A DNA stretch of 64,000 bases from Aquabacterium sp. A7-Y. GTDB lineage: Bacteria > Pseudomonadota > Gammaproteobacteria > Burkholderiales > Burkholderiaceae_C. The notes below the pieces were generated by a model. It did no database searches. It worked only from the letters and a program-made list of their open reading frames with translations, and had not been told where the DNA came from. The DNA is taken from the NCBI RefSeq assembly GCF_026153205.1, contig NZ_JAPFBW010000003.1, forward strand, positions 186,001 to 250,000, in the 5' to 3' direction. The position numbers were made by a program, and so were the translations under genes. Shown here in pieces: positions 18,101-27,067 of this stretch (positions are counted from its first letter, which is position 1; each line of letters opens with the position of its first letter).

Positions 18101-18196
18101 CGTGGCACTGACAGCGAGAGCAAAAAATTCGATGACTGGAAAGCGGAGCACCAGGCGCTGAAGAAGCTGTTCGAACCGGAGGAAAAAACGTGCTGA
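15134..18196 (+). CDS. VasX-like pore-forming T6SS effector (BTH_I2691 type)
   Basis: 1020 residues with a GAGGGAG ribosome binding site. The N-terminus carries the VasX/BTH_I2691-type domain: a Cys pair (CDTCNK) followed by LRLLRAGYVHVYIP, used for T6SS delivery. The middle (about residues 230-440) is highly charged and helical. The C-terminal third contains several hydrophobic, Gly/Ala-rich segments (LALGTVAIAAAGFG, ASAGLIAAGFELVGFAM, AIGSFLGAVGGVLGGISA, VLALAGVSIPGLGWILLGVGIGFEVFAVM), as in colicin-like pore formers. The likely target is the inner membrane of a competitor. GC content is visibly lower than in neighbouring housekeeping genes, suggesting recent transfer. The DUF6708 gene downstream is the likely immunity gene. 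Confidence 0.85.
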   Translation: MTATAAQGCDTCNKSSLSLLLLRPSPIALRDKLAPVGSSAVESDEAVMSGLLPQRLPTESRFVLRLLRAGYVHVYIPAPPPGVKNWLVFRVTSDADLVPEGNAYFGAPDTSIACKRTDKHNVMGMKLLNIPQAHRISDLWIAYSANLWNDTLRHRNKANPRAMQQVSLGGGSNNTFQPTVSQLRSKVLEAALTRSSIGVDYRFISVADRVENLAEQLTRAAACHPKTKGKELALVLRDPAAIATELNTLRLRRHELAGLEVKKPEYEHELKSSEALMTLKEVILDGNLVQAQERRAKEEPIVSKQKFDAMPKFDPYSNTDVPRRWEPLEDTKENREKYGVGMGRVVSPGREKQLREEAEEAARVTWAKMEKDYYDESARVEWLASFEKMMKDKHYDPVARYEADWWSARQDSEFCNYFALHFDENDPNEPKQRHSPGAVYAAEVSRALTPAPFCDGMPLTGYLDELSRSPTQPDALMWRALVCNQAAVLPQLAAVADTDLSVASAFVKPKEELHKKVGQEQDLVAYLKEDRYDKVFDLGKGLITLSAEAKNPNAIQKAIVKYSWLSRGLGDIVGAFGLPIANSFVAAAALLATVRGVQASPATQALIQRAFNRALSSQLGQRMVDQALKTLMAGTRLNVPVLISVEYPVHMADHRLAQMRGGFSRQQVENARSSGNTVTVHLLIDSEDLAKYAGDVDDAIVQGAGKVTLPANAPGVLLQPPPGSGRLPVSLSRTQFERAWHRRNELLKLARAAASNALVIDGQRMASTVDGRLALGTVAIAAAGFGKSVCSLSNVKPGEERDWLGFMDASAGLIAAGFELVGFAMTKRLEAAGGIAADSSKLAGMRAIGSFLGAVGGVLGGISAMKKADKAKQAGQSDVMRLYVGSAVMFYGTAVTGTMSVAGAVAETLLKAQARGALSNFFVRRIGQQALQGIATRVGVGGVLALAGVSIPGLGWILLGVGIGFEVFAVMRTPTPLQVWVSRTRFGKSRGTDSESKKFDDWKAEHQALKKLFEPEEKTC

Positions 18197-18297
18197 CCAA
18201 TGCGCTGGTTTTGTTCCTTCGCCTTGCTGGGCTGTAAATATGGACGACTTGAAACGCAACAAGAACGGCGGCTGGGTTGACCGAACCAGAGGCTGTG

Positions 18298-19290
18298 ATG
18301 AGTAAAGTTGATTCGGAGCCGGGAAGTCAGAGGCCGATCCCACAAAACCGTGGACTTGCCACGAGTGTCAAGCAATATCGCAAGGAAGAACGCCTCCACC
18401 AGCAACCCTTGGCCATGGAATGGATCAAGGCCACGTATGCTGATGCTATTGAGTATGTAGGCGCGGCCAAAGATGTGCGAGGGTTGGGGATAACGTTTGG
18501 TGTATTTGCCGCAGCAGTAGGCGGCGTGATAGCGGATTCAGGCATTTGGGCTCTGCATGTTCAAGATTGGTTCGTTGTTGCATGCGGGATCCTCCTCACA
18601 CTGGGAGGCTTGGCCTTTGGCTCGTACATGCTTCTTTGGATGATGCGCTGGGAACTATTCCGCCCCAACGACGAGCCAACGATTTTCGACCGCAAGCGAC
18701 GCAAGGTGTACCGCATCTCGCGCGAAGCAAAATCGGGCTTCAAAGGATTGCTTCAGCGTTGGCCGCTGCAGGTGCTGGAGTACGACTGGGACCTCGTGGA
18801 GGCGGAGCACCGTGCGACGCTGGTGACCACGGGCTCGACGGCGTACCGCCAGCATGAGTTGTGGTTTCTCGTGAAGCAGAGCGCCACGGATTCGACCGTG
18901 ATTGACACCTTTCGCATAGGCAACGTGATGGCCATGAGCGATGGGATCACGGACGGGGTATGGGAACACATTCGTCGATTCATGGAAGAAGGTGGTCCTC
19001 ATCTCCCCGGTCCCGATGAACCGCTGGCGGACCGAACGGTGCCGCAGAGCTGGTGGGAGAGCATGGGCGCCATAGGCCTCCCGTTCGGCCCCAAGTACCT
19101 GCATTGGTGGAAAACCAGCCCCATGATCACCTTGATGCACCACCTGGTGCTTCCGCTGACGCTGCCCATGTCGCTGCTCTGGGGCACGGGTAACTGGCTG
19201 AGCTACAAGACGCAGGTCCCTGTGACTTGGCCCGATGAGGTGCTCGCGGCCCTCGGACCGGTGCAGCGAGGGATGTCGGAGAACCGGTAA
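18298..19290 (+). CDS. DUF6708-like membrane protein, candidate immunity to the VasX-like effector
   Basis: 330 residues from the ATG at 18298 (in-frame GTG at 18295 and TTG at 18277 are alternatives). Two hydrophobic helices at about residues 60-120 (GLGITFGVFAAAVGGVIADSGIWA; FVVACGILLTLGGLAFGSYMLLWMM) anchor the protein in the inner membrane. They are followed by the DUF6708-type region FDRKRRKVYRISR. Another hydrophobic segment lies near the C-terminus. Inner-membrane immunity fits a pore-forming effector. The gene follows the effector by about 100 bases on the same strand. A 21-codon ORF (18240-18305) overlaps its start in another frame and may be a coupling leader. Confidence 0.75.
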   Translation: MSKVDSEPGSQRPIPQNRGLATSVKQYRKEERLHQQPLAMEWIKATYADAIEYVGAAKDVRGLGITFGVFAAAVGGVIADSGIWALHVQDWFVVACGILLTLGGLAFGSYMLLWMMRWELFRPNDEPTIFDRKRRKVYRISREAKSGFKGLLQRWPLQVLEYDWDLVEAEHRATLVTTGSTAYRQHELWFLVKQSATDSTVIDTFRIGNVMAMSDGITDGVWEHIRRFMEEGGPHLPGPDEPLADRTVPQSWWESMGAIGLPFGPKYLHWWKTSPMITLMHHLVLPLTLPMSLLWGTGNWLSYKTQVPVTWPDEVLAALGPVQRGMSENR

Positions 19291-19584
19291 CGACAGAACA
19301 GAAACAGGATCCGAAGGACCTGTCCGCAATGGGCGTGTTCACCTTTCAGCGCTGAACATGCAGTGGAGCCAAGCCGGAGTGGGTTCGACAGGAAGCCTTC
19401 ATGCCACTCGGAAGCCCTTTCTCCTCGGTACATGACGCGAGAACTCGACCGGCACCCCGAATCGCGGAAAGAGCGACTGCTGAGGCGGATGCGGCAGATC
19501 ACCCGCGCGGCGGACACAAGTGGGGACATGAAAGACCGTGCAGCTTGACGAGCGACGGCCCGCGGCGCGCGGGGCAGGGCGGCT

Positions 19585-21150
19585 TCAACCCCTCATCGAC
19601 AAGGCCCCGCGGTTCATCGCCGCCTCTCGGAAGATGCGCTCGTCCATGGTCTTCAGGTCGCTCGCCACGTCCACCGGCGCCGCGCACTGCGCCAGCACCT
19701 CGCGTTCGAGATCGATGCCCGGCGCCACCTCGGTCAGGGTCAGTCGCCCGTCACGCAGTACAAACACCGCGCGCTCGGTCACGTAGAGCACCTCGCGCCC
19801 CAGGCCGCTGACATAGGGGCCGTTGAAGCTCAAGTGCCCGACCCGCGGCACCACCTTCTTCACGCGGCCTTCGCTGACGATACGCAGCCGGCCGTCTACA
19901 GCCCGCACCTCCAGCCCGCCGGCCGTCAGGCTGCCCATCAGCACGACCCGCCGCGCGGTCTGGGTGATGTTGATGAAACCGCCCACGCCGGCGATCTTGT
20001 CGCCGAATCGGCTGACGTTGACATTGCCCTCGGGGTCCAGCTCGGCCATGCCGAGGAAGGCGATGTCGATGCCGCCGCCGTCGTAGAAGTCGAACATCGC
20101 CGCGTGGTCGATGATGGCCTCGGGATTGGCGCTGGCGCCGAAGCTCAGCAGCTGGGCCGGCGTGCCGCCGATGGGGCCGGCCTCGACGGTGAGCGTGAAG
20201 TCGCGGTGGCCTTCCTCGCGGGCGATGTGGCCGATGCCCGCCGGCATGCCGACCCCCAGGTTGACGACCGGGCCGTGCAGCTTCTGCAGCTCCAGGAAGG
20301 CCCGCCGCTGCACGATCTTGCGGGCGTCCAGCGGCGCCGGTGCACAGGCGTGCTCGGGCTCCCGCAGCTCGCCGTTGTAGGTCGGGTTGTAGGCCTCGCC
20401 GAAGGTCATCCAGTGGTCGTCCGGGTCCTCGGTCAGCACCACGTGGTCGACCAGGATGCCCGGCACGCGCACGAGGTTGGGGTTCAGCGAGCCGGCGCGT
20501 GCCAGGCGCTTGACCTGGGCGATGACGATGCCGCCCGAGTTGTGTGCCGCCTGCGCAATGGCCAGCAGGTCTTGATGGAAGGGTTCGTGCTCGGTGCTGA
20601 GATTGCCGTGCTCGTCGGCCGTGGTGGCGCGGATCAGCGCGCAGTGCACCGGCAGGCTGGGGTAGAAGAGCTGCTCCTCGCCGGCCAGTTCGATCAGCTG
20701 CACCAGCGGTTCGGTGGTGCGCGGCGTGAGCCGGCCACCGTCGTGGCGCGGATCGACGAAGGTGTGCAGGCCGATGCGGGTGATGACGCCGGGCTTGTGT
20801 CCCGCGATGGCGCGGTAGAGGTGCGAGATGACGCCCTGCGGCCAGTTGTAGGCCTCGATCTCGTTGCGCGCGACCAGCGCGCCGAGCTTGGGCGCCGAGA
20901 TCCAGTGCCCGCCGATGACACGCCGGAGCAGCCCGGCATGGCCGAAGTGGTTGACGCCGCGGTGCGCCCGGTCACCCTGGCCGGCCGCGTACAGCAGGGT
21001 CAGCCCGCGCGGGGCCCCCTCGGCCAGGAAGCGGCGCTCCAGCGCCGAGGTCACGGCCTCGGCATGGCCGGCCCCGACGAAGCCGGCGGTGACGACGGTC
21101 CAGCCGTCCTCGATCAGCGAGGCGGCTTGTGCAGCGGTGAGGATCTTCAT
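19585..21150 (-). CDS. Acyl-CoA:acetate/propionate CoA-transferase
   Basis: 521 residues from the ATG at 21150; the frame extends upstream, but family similarity begins at MKILTAAQAASLIEDG. This is a fused alpha-beta family I CoA-transferase (propionate CoA-transferase/YdiF type) that moves CoA between short-chain acids through a covalent glutamyl-CoA intermediate. The N-terminal half has GFVGAGHAEAVTSALERRF. The C-terminal half has VNLGVGMPAGIGHIA and the catalytic glutamate in VEAGPIGGTP at residue 323. The gene has normal high-GC codon use and no obvious operon partner. Exact substrates cannot be read from the sequence. Confidence 0.9.
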   Translation of the reverse strand: MKILTAAQAASLIEDGWTVVTAGFVGAGHAEAVTSALERRFLAEGAPRGLTLLYAAGQGDRAHRGVNHFGHAGLLRRVIGGHWISAPKLGALVARNEIEAYNWPQGVISHLYRAIAGHKPGVITRIGLHTFVDPRHDGGRLTPRTTEPLVQLIELAGEEQLFYPSLPVHCALIRATTADEHGNLSTEHEPFHQDLLAIAQAAHNSGGIVIAQVKRLARAGSLNPNLVRVPGILVDHVVLTEDPDDHWMTFGEAYNPTYNGELREPEHACAPAPLDARKIVQRRAFLELQKLHGPVVNLGVGMPAGIGHIAREEGHRDFTLTVEAGPIGGTPAQLLSFGASANPEAIIDHAAMFDFYDGGGIDIAFLGMAELDPEGNVNVSRFGDKIAGVGGFINITQTARRVVLMGSLTAGGLEVRAVDGRLRIVSEGRVKKVVPRVGHLSFNGPYVSGLGREVLYVTERAVFVLRDGRLTLTEVAPGIDLEREVLAQCAAPVDVASDLKTMDERIFREAAMNRGALSMRG

Positions 21151-21284
21151 GTCTGTGCAGCGGGGCAGGCTCTCGCACCGGGTGCTTCCGAAGTGCGACT
21201 CGGCTGCGCCGAAGTATGGCCGCTCGGCAGGCCTGGCGGGCGGCCGGGGCGGCAAGTCGATACTGCGCTGCGGAACCGCCGAGA

Positions 21285-22853
21285 CTACGCCGACTGGCCG
21301 GCCAGCCTGAACGCCTGCACGCTTCTGAGGAGCTGTTGCGCCTGCTCCTGCAGCGATGTGGCGGCGGCGGCCGACTCTTCCACCAGCGCCGCGTTCTGCT
21401 GCGTCATGCCGTCGAGGCGGGTGACCGCTTGGTGAACCTCGCCGACGCCCTGTGCCTGATGGCTGGCGGCCTCTCGGATGCCTTCGATGATGCCGGCCAC
21501 ACGCGTGACCGATTCGACGATCGCCTGCATCGTGGTGCCGGCGTTTTCGACCAGGCGGGTCCCCGACTCCACCTTGCTGACGCTGTCGCCGATCAGAGCC
21601 TTGATCTCGCGCGCCGCCTCGGCCGATCGCGCGGCCAGCCCGCGCACCTCGGCGGCGACCACGGCGAAGCCGCGGCCTTGCTCGCCGGCGCGCGCTGCCT
21701 CGACCGCCGCGTTGAGCGCCAGCAGGTTGGTCTGGAACGCAATCGCGTCGATGACGGCCACGATATTGCCCATCGTCTGCGAGCTGGCGTGGATCTCGCC
21801 CATCGTGGCCACCACGTCACGGACTGCGCTGCCGCCTTGCGTGGCCACGCCGGTCGCCGAGCTGGCCACGCTGGCCGCATCCCGGGCGGAGGTTTCGGTT
21901 TGCTGCAGCAGGCCGTTGAGCTGCGACATCGATGCGGCCGTTTGCTGAAGGTCGGCCGAGGCTTGCTCGGTGCGATGCGACAGGTCGTGGTTGCCGCTGG
22001 AGATCTGGGCCGCCGCCGTCGCCATCGCGTCGGCGGACCGCCGTACCGACCCCACCATGCTGTTCAGGTTGACGGTCATCTGCTGCATGGCCCGGATGAG
22101 GCGGGCGATCTCGTCGCGCCCGCGCGGCACCATGTCTTGCGCAATGTCGCCGTCGGCGATGCCTTCCGCCACGCGCACGGCCTTGTCGATGCCGCGCACG
22201 ATATTGCGCGAGACCATGCGTCCAATGAACCAGCTCAGCAGCGAGGCCGCGAGGACCCAGCTGCCCAGGACCCACAGATCGCGCGACAGCGCGGCGTGGA
22301 CGTCGTCCAAGTACAGGCCGGAGCCGACCATCCAGCCCCACGGCTCGAAGCCCTTGACATAGGAGATCTTCTCGACCGGAGCCTGAGAACCGGGCTTGGG
22401 CCACAGATAGTCCACGAAGCCTGCCTTGTGAGCCTTCACTTCATCGACCATGACCAGGAAGAGGGCCTTGCCGTTGGGATCCTTGTTCGTGCTCAGGTCC
22501 TTGCCCTCGAGTTCCGGCTTGATCGGGTGCATCAGCATGCGCGGCTGCATGTCGTTGATCCAGAAGTACTCCTCCTGGCCGTAGCGCATGCCGCGCAGCG
22601 TCTGCAGGGCAAGCTGCTGCGCCTGCACCCGCGTCAGGGTGCCGCCGAGCTCCTGCTGATGGGCATGAAGCAGGGCACCATAGGCCGTCTCCACAGTCTG
22701 TTTGACGAGCTGGCGCCTGTCGTCGAGTCCCCGCTGGTAGTTGTTCAGCAACACGACGGCCGAGACGGCGATCAAGGCCAGGATGCCGATGGCGGAAAGA
22801 AGCCGCAGCTTGGCGACGATGGACAACTGATGCAGGGTGCGGGCAAGTGGCAT
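21285..22853 (-). CDS. Methyl-accepting chemotaxis protein with single Cache sensor
   Basis: 522 residues from the ATG at 22853. A transmembrane chemoreceptor with a first membrane helix near residues 15-35 ([19 protein letters not shown]) and a periplasmic sCache_2-type domain. That domain includes the typical [30 protein letters not shown] and [18 protein letters not shown] second membrane helix ([17 protein letters not shown]), a HAMP segment and the signalling hairpin follow, with the conserved tip [34 protein letters not shown]. The C-terminus has no CheR-binding pentapeptide. No che genes are adjacent, so it is an orphan receptor whose ligand is unknown but is likely a small carboxylate by family. 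Confidence 0.93.
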   Translation of the reverse strand: MPLARTLHQLSIVAKLRLLSAIGILALIAVSAVVLLNNYQRGLDDRRQLVKQTVETAYGALLHAHQQELGGTLTRVQAQQLALQTLRGMRYGQEEYFWINDMQPRMLMHPIKPELEGKDLSTNKDPNGKALFLVMVDEVKAHKAGFVDYLWPKPGSQAPVEKISYVKGFEPWGWMVGSGLYLDDVHAALSRDLWVLGSWVLAASLLSWFIGRMVSRNIVRGIDKAVRVAEGIADGDIAQDMVPRGRDEIARLIRAMQQMTVNLNSMVGSVRRSADAMATAAAQISSGNHDLSHRTEQASADLQQTAASMSQLNGLLQQTETSARDAASVASSATGVATQGGSAVRDVVATMGEIHASSQTMGNIVAVIDAIAFQTNLLALNAAVEAARAGEQGRGFAVVAAEVRGLAARSAEAAREIKALIGDSVSKVESGTRLVENAGTTMQAIVESVTRVAGIIEGIREAASHQAQGVGEVHQAVTRLDGMTQQNAALVEESAAAATSLQEQAQQLLRSVQAFRLAGQSA

Positions 22854-22963
22854 GGGGTGACAAGAATCAGCCGGGACCAGGGATTTCGGACGAGCCGAGT
22901 ACGGAATTCGCTTGGTTATCGGCAACTTCCGGCGCAACTTGATGCCGATTCTTCGCCAAGCCA

Positions 22964-23040
22964 AGGCATCTCGAGCAGCAGCTGCGCGCGGTCGTCTCGC
23001 TTTCGACCGAGCCGGTCATCTCGGTCGGTATGCGGGCGTG
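22964..23040 (+). pseudogene. Deleted remnant of a second coq7-like gene
   Basis: These 77 bases match the 3' half of the intact coq7-like gene at 32 kb. Bases 22964-22989 correspond to 32576-32601, and then the text jumps to the segment matching about 32727-32776. About 125 bases of the homologue are therefore missing and everything upstream is lost. The downstream neighbour is a full-length copy of the secreted-protein gene that is truncated next to the intact coq7-like gene, so the two loci are decayed sister copies of one module. The rest of the 22854-23186 gap shows no gene. Confidence 0.75.
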
Positions 23041-23186
23041 GGGCGGGGCGGCGCGAGACGCGGGAGCACCCTTGCATGCGGGGCCGCCTTGTTGTTCCGG
23101 CGCGAAAGCCCGCCGCCGGCCCTGCTCCAGCTGCGAAAAAAAGCGACACTCGCAGCCTCTTGCTCAGGCCTGAATGCACCGTCTCG

Positions 23187-23837
23187 ATGACCCTCTTCAA
23201 AGCATCTTCCGTCGCGCTCTTTCTCTCGATCTGTTTGTTCGGTTCCCCGGCCGGCCATGCCCAGAACGATCCGGTGCTTCCGGCCGACGAGCCGGTGGGC
23301 GGGCTTTCACAAGCCGAATGGTCGCGCGCCTGGTGGCAGTGGGCCGGCTCCTTCGAGCGCAGCGAGAGTCCGGTCGCCGATACCACCGGCGAGCTGTGCG
23401 ACCGCAAGCAGAGCGGCGCGGTCTGGTTCCTCGCCGGTACGTACGGGACTCGGCGGACCGTCAGGACCTGCAGGGTGCCACGCGGCACGTACTTGTTTTT
23501 CCCCTTGATCAACTATGTGGTCATGCCGAGGACGGACCGGCCGACCAGCTGCATGGCGGTTATGAGCTCGGCCGCTTCGATGACGAACGATGTCGCGGCG
23601 CTGGTTCTGGACATCGACGGCGTCCGGGTGCAGAACCTGGTCCGTCATCGCCAGGCGACGCCGCAGTGTTTCGATATGGGCGCTCGCGCAGAGCCCAGGA
23701 TCCGCGTCTTTCCTTCTGCGGCGAACGGCTACTACGTGATGCTGCGCCCGCTGAGCCCGGGCAGGCACACCCTCAACTTCGGCGGAGCCCTGCCCAGCAT
23801 GCTGCAGGCCGTGACCTACACGCTGCACGTCGAGTGA
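23187..23837 (+). CDS. Secreted protein of unknown function (intact copy)
   Basis: 216 residues. A signal peptide (basic start, then VALFLSICLFGS, cut after GHA near residue 25) directs export. The mature part begins with an acidic, Trp-rich motif (WSRAWWQWAGSF), then DTTGELCDRKQSGAVWFLAG and RTCRVPRGTYLFFPLIN. I recall this pattern from uncharacterised secreted proteins of proteobacteria. Four Cys may form disulfides. The C-terminus is beta-rich (YYVMLRPLSPGRHTLNFGG). The last 222 bases, including the stop and 50 bases beyond, are duplicated at 32780-33000. Function is unknown. Confidence 0.8.
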   Translation: MTLFKASSVALFLSICLFGSPAGHAQNDPVLPADEPVGGLSQAEWSRAWWQWAGSFERSESPVADTTGELCDRKQSGAVWFLAGTYGTRRTVRTCRVPRGTYLFFPLINYVVMPRTDRPTSCMAVMSSAASMTNDVAALVLDIDGVRVQNLVRHRQATPQCFDMGARAEPRIRVFPSAANGYYVMLRPLSPGRHTLNFGGALPSMLQAVTYTLHVE

Positions 23838-23885
23838 GGGGACCCGCGCGCAATGGCAGGGGCGCTTGAGCCGGTGAGCGAGACG
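23664..23885 (+). repeat. Left copy of a ~220-bp direct repeat flanking the pap island
   Basis: The sequence from CAGTGTTTCGA to GAGCGAGACG is repeated with high identity at 32780-33000 in the same orientation. It covers the last third of the secreted-protein gene plus about 50 non-coding bases. Together with the matching coq7 pieces, it brackets about 9 kb of lower-GC DNA holding papBAC, IS3 debris, the LysE gene and the DegV gene. Confidence 0.85.
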
Positions 23886-24029
23886 TCTCGTCAAGACGAG
23901 GCACGAGGAGTCGTTCCGGTACCTGATGTTGCAGGCATTGGGAGCCGAAGCACGTTCTATAAACACGCGTGCGCGTCCACCCTGGATGTGTCGCGAAAGT
24001 ACTTCATCTTTCTTGGGAATATCCGCCTG

Positions 24030-24965
24030 CTATTTCTGGGGGCTCGGAGTCGCCATCAGAGAAGTCGCGGTGAAACAGCCGAACAGCTCGGCGCAGAGTC
24101 TCGCGTGCGGTTCGCGTGCACCGCCGAGGCACTTCCTCAGCGACTGGATCACGTGTTCAAAGTCGATGCTCTCGGCGGTACCGTCTTGCGCCAATGCTTG
24201 CAATCCCTGGAGCAGCGCCACACGCGCGTGATGCGCCGACGGGTTGGCGTACTGGATTTCCGAATACACCTCCGGGGTTCCGGAGCTGATTCTCGCGAGC
24301 AACGCCATCATGAGCGAAAAAGGTGGGGGCGCCACCGCCTGCAGGTCCGCAATCGGCTCACCGAGCGATACGAGCGCGAGCCCGAACGACAGCACGGCGG
24401 CGTGGGTCAGCGACTGCGTCACCGACGCCAACCGGTCGTGTCGGGTCGCATCCATCTTCACGACGCTGGCGCCAGACTTCAAGAGGAGATCCAGGAAAGC
24501 GTCGGTCCGGTGTCCCGAACGGATGGGCACAGCGACGATAGCACGGCCCTTCACGCCCAGGTCCGGCGCGAACATCGGGTTGACGCCCAGCACCTCGACC
24601 TTGTCACCCGCGATCTCCAGCAGCTTGGCGACCTCAGTCTTCACCGAAGATGTTTCTACCAGCAAAGCGCCGGGCTGCATCGCATCAATCACCGTCAGCA
24701 CAACCTTGAGCGTCACCGGCAACGGAAGCGCGAGCATGACGAGCTGCGATGTACCGATGAGAGTGCGCATCTCCGCGGACGGCGCGCGAATGTCTCCGGC
24801 CAGGATGGTTTCGCCGAGCGACGCCTGGAGCGGCGAACCCGGCCGCAGATCCACTCCGGAGGCCGTCACGCCAAAGCCACGGAGAGTCTTCAGGAAAAAT
24901 TCGCCGATCGAGCCTGCCGCCCCAACGACCGCGCATTGCTTGATGTCGGTGCTCGTTCCCGTCAT
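24030..24965 (-). CDS. papC: PapC: 4-amino-4-deoxyprephenate dehydrogenase (TyrA-like)
   Basis: 311 residues. PapC oxidatively decarboxylates 4-amino-4-deoxyprephenate to 4-aminophenylpyruvate. The N-terminus is a Rossmann fold with VVGAAGSIGEFFLKTL (residues 14-29) and the acidic residue VDLRPG after the second strand, indicating NAD preference. VMLALPLPVTLKVV, LLVETSSVKTEV and the helical dimerisation half are typical of prephenate dehydrogenases. The start overlaps the papA stop by four bases (ATGA), so it is the last gene of papB-papA-papC. Without that context it would be called only a prephenate dehydrogenase-like protein. A transaminase is still needed to make 4-aminophenylalanine. Confidence 0.82.
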   Translation of the reverse strand: MTGTSTDIKQCAVVGAAGSIGEFFLKTLRGFGVTASGVDLRPGSPLQASLGETILAGDIRAPSAEMRTLIGTSQLVMLALPLPVTLKVVLTVIDAMQPGALLVETSSVKTEVAKLLEIAGDKVEVLGVNPMFAPDLGVKGRAIVAVPIRSGHRTDAFLDLLLKSGASVVKMDATRHDRLASVTQSLTHAAVLSFGLALVSLGEPIADLQAVAPPPFSLMMALLARISSGTPEVYSEIQYANPSAHHARVALLQGLQALAQDGTAESIDFEHVIQSLRKCLGGAREPHARLCAELFGCFTATSLMATPSPQK

Positions 24966-27067
24966 TGCGCAGCTCCAATCAGCACGCCCGCCTGGCCGGC
25001 GACCGCCGATACCATGACCCTCGACTTGATGAGCGTCTCCTCAAATTCGTCGACCGGGTTCGACAGCGCGACAATCGCGCCACCGATACCGATGCTAACC
25101 CGCGTCCCGGCAACCACGACGGTCCTGATCACGATGCAGAGATCGGCAGCACCGCTCAGTCCCATCCATCCCAGGGCGCCCGAGTAAACGCCGCGCGCGC
25201 CGCCTTCGAGGCGGTCGATGATTTCCATGGTGCGGATCTTCGGCGCCCCGGTCATGGAACCGCCGGGAAACGCGCTGCGGATGCAATCCACCGCGGTCTT
25301 GTCCCGACGTATCGTCCCTCTCACGGTGGACACCAACTGGTGGACCGGAGCGTAGGTCTCGACGTCGAACAGTACCGGGACATGCACCGACCCGATCTCG
25401 CACACCCGATTGAAATCGTTGCGCAGCAGGTCGACGATCATCAGGTTTTCCGCGCGATCCTTCTCGCTCGCCTCCAAATCGACCCGAAGGGCGTCGTCCT
25501 CTTGACGATCCTTGCCTCGGCGTCGGGTTCCTTTGATGGGTTTGGATTCGATGCGCCGGTCCGCTCCGATCGTGAGAAAACGCTCGGGCGATGCGCATAG
25601 CACGGAGGTGGAATCAAACTTCAAGATCGCGCTGTAAGGCACAGGACTCAGCTTTCGCAGTCGCTGATACGCATCAAGATGGTCGAACTGCAGATCAGCG
25701 GTGGCGGTGTTGGTGAGACAGACTTCGTACGATTCACCATCGCGGATGGCGTTCAGGCACTCTTGAATTCGCTCGAGGTAGGCTGTCCTGTCATGCCGGA
25801 GTTCAAACGAACAACGGGCGTGCATGTCCACAGGATCGATGGCGCTTGCCGGAGCAAAGGGAAAGTCCATCACCGCCGCCTGTTCGATCAAGGCTGACAG
25901 GCGGTCAGCGGTCGCATCGACCCACGCCTCGGCGACGTGGCGCGTGGATTCCTCGCTCAGACTGAGGACGTAGCAGGCCTCGTCGATGTGATCGAGCGCC
26001 ACCATCCTATCGACGAACAGCAGCGAGGCGTCGGGAGCGTTCGAACGATGCGCGGCCTTGCCGCCCGTCTCAGCCTTGAGCTCGTAGCCGAGATAGCCGA
26101 CATAACCGAGGTTGAAGTCAAACGGCAGTCCTTCCGGCACCGAAACCGCGCGCGTCCTGAGCTGTTCGTCGAGATAGTCGAAGAAGGGCTTGCTGATGAC
26201 GTGCGTCTCTCCGCCCACGCTCGAAGTGACTTCACCACGGTTGACATCGTAGCGGACGCATTCCGACAGCGGACCACTGCCGTCTCCCATGAATGAAAAT
26301 CGCGACAGCCCTTCCTTGACCAGGCTGCTATCGAGCCAGAAAGCATGCGGAGCATCGGCGAAGAGACCTCGATAGCAGTCGAGGGCTTCCGGCAAGCCGG
26401 CGATCTTGCGCACATGGATCTCATAGGACTCGCGCGCGGGTGCTGCGGGCACTTGCACGGTCACATCGCGGCCATTCGATTCGTCGGTGCCGGAGCGCCG
26501 CTTACAAAGGTCGCGAAAGTTCGCAAGAATTTTGCGCCCGAATTCCGAACAGATGGACTCCGGGTGAAATTGCACGCCCCAGATCGGCTTCGTGGCATGA
26601 CGGACGCCCATGATGAGACCGTCTTCCGTCCAGGCAATGGATTCGAGACTGTCAGGCAAGGTCGTTGCCACCAGGGAGTGGTATCGGATTGCGGAAAACG
26701 GAGACGGAATGCCGGCGAAGAGGTTCTCGCCCCGGTGGTAAATCCTCGACGACCGCCCGTGCCTTGGTTCCGGCGCGTGCTCGACGACTCCGCCGAACTG
26801 ATGGCAGATGCCCTGGTGTCCGAGGCAGATGCCGAGAATTGGCAGCATGCCTTCGTCGATCACTCTCGCGCAAATGCCGAAGTCCTCATTGCGTTTCGGG
26901 TGGCCGGGCCCCGGAGAAATGACAATGTTGTCGAAGTCTTCGAAGCGGATGGACTCGTAGTCTGCGTCATTGGTCATGACGGTTGGAGCGATGCCGTTGA
27001 CCTCCCCCAGCAGCTGATAGAGGTTGTAGGTGAACGAGTCAAAATTGTCGATCAATAATGTTTTCAT
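24962..27067 (-). CDS. papA: PapA: fused 4-amino-4-deoxychorismate synthase (PabA-PabB)
   Basis: 701 residues from the ATG at 27067. The enzyme aminates chorismate to 4-amino-4-deoxychorismate using glutamine. Residues 1-190 are the glutaminase domain with Cys81 (GICLGHQG) and His168/Glu170 (VQFHPES). Residues 210-700 are the chorismate-binding synthase. The diagnostic PIKGT at 510-514 carries the Lys typical of aminodeoxychorismate synthases; anthranilate synthases have Ala there. SAFPGGSMTGAPK (598-610) and the chorismate/Mg site GIGGAIVALSNP follow. The fused format and the mutase/dehydrogenase neighbours match papA of pristinamycin, chloramphenicol and obafluorin clusters rather than folate synthesis. 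Codon use is less GC-rich than in flanking genes, suggesting transfer. Confidence 0.88.
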   Translation of the reverse strand: MKTLLIDNFDSFTYNLYQLLGEVNGIAPTVMTNDADYESIRFEDFDNIVISPGPGHPKRNEDFGICARVIDEGMLPILGICLGHQGICHQFGGVVEHAPEPRHGRSSRIYHRGENLFAGIPSPFSAIRYHSLVATTLPDSLESIAWTEDGLIMGVRHATKPIWGVQFHPESICSEFGRKILANFRDLCKRRSGTDESNGRDVTVQVPAAPARESYEIHVRKIAGLPEALDCYRGLFADAPHAFWLDSSLVKEGLSRFSFMGDGSGPLSECVRYDVNRGEVTSSVGGETHVISKPFFDYLDEQLRTRAVSVPEGLPFDFNLGYVGYLGYELKAETGGKAAHRSNAPDASLLFVDRMVALDHIDEACYVLSLSEESTRHVAEAWVDATADRLSALIEQAAVMDFPFAPASAIDPVDMHARCSFELRHDRTAYLERIQECLNAIRDGESYEVCLTNTATADLQFDHLDAYQRLRKLSPVPYSAILKFDSTSVLCASPERFLTIGADRRIESKPIKGTRRRGKDRQEDDALRVDLEASEKDRAENLMIVDLLRNDFNRVCEIGSVHVPVLFDVETYAPVHQLVSTVRGTIRRDKTAVDCIRSAFPGGSMTGAPKIRTMEIIDRLEGGARGVYSGALGWMGLSGAADLCIVIRTVVVAGTRVSIGIGGAIVALSNPVDEFEETLIKSRVMVSAVAGQAGVLIGAAQ

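Noticed and set aside
18240-18305. 21-codon ORF overlapping the start of the DUF6708 gene
   Set aside because: No clear ribosome binding site and no homology; noted as a possible leader but not called as a gene.
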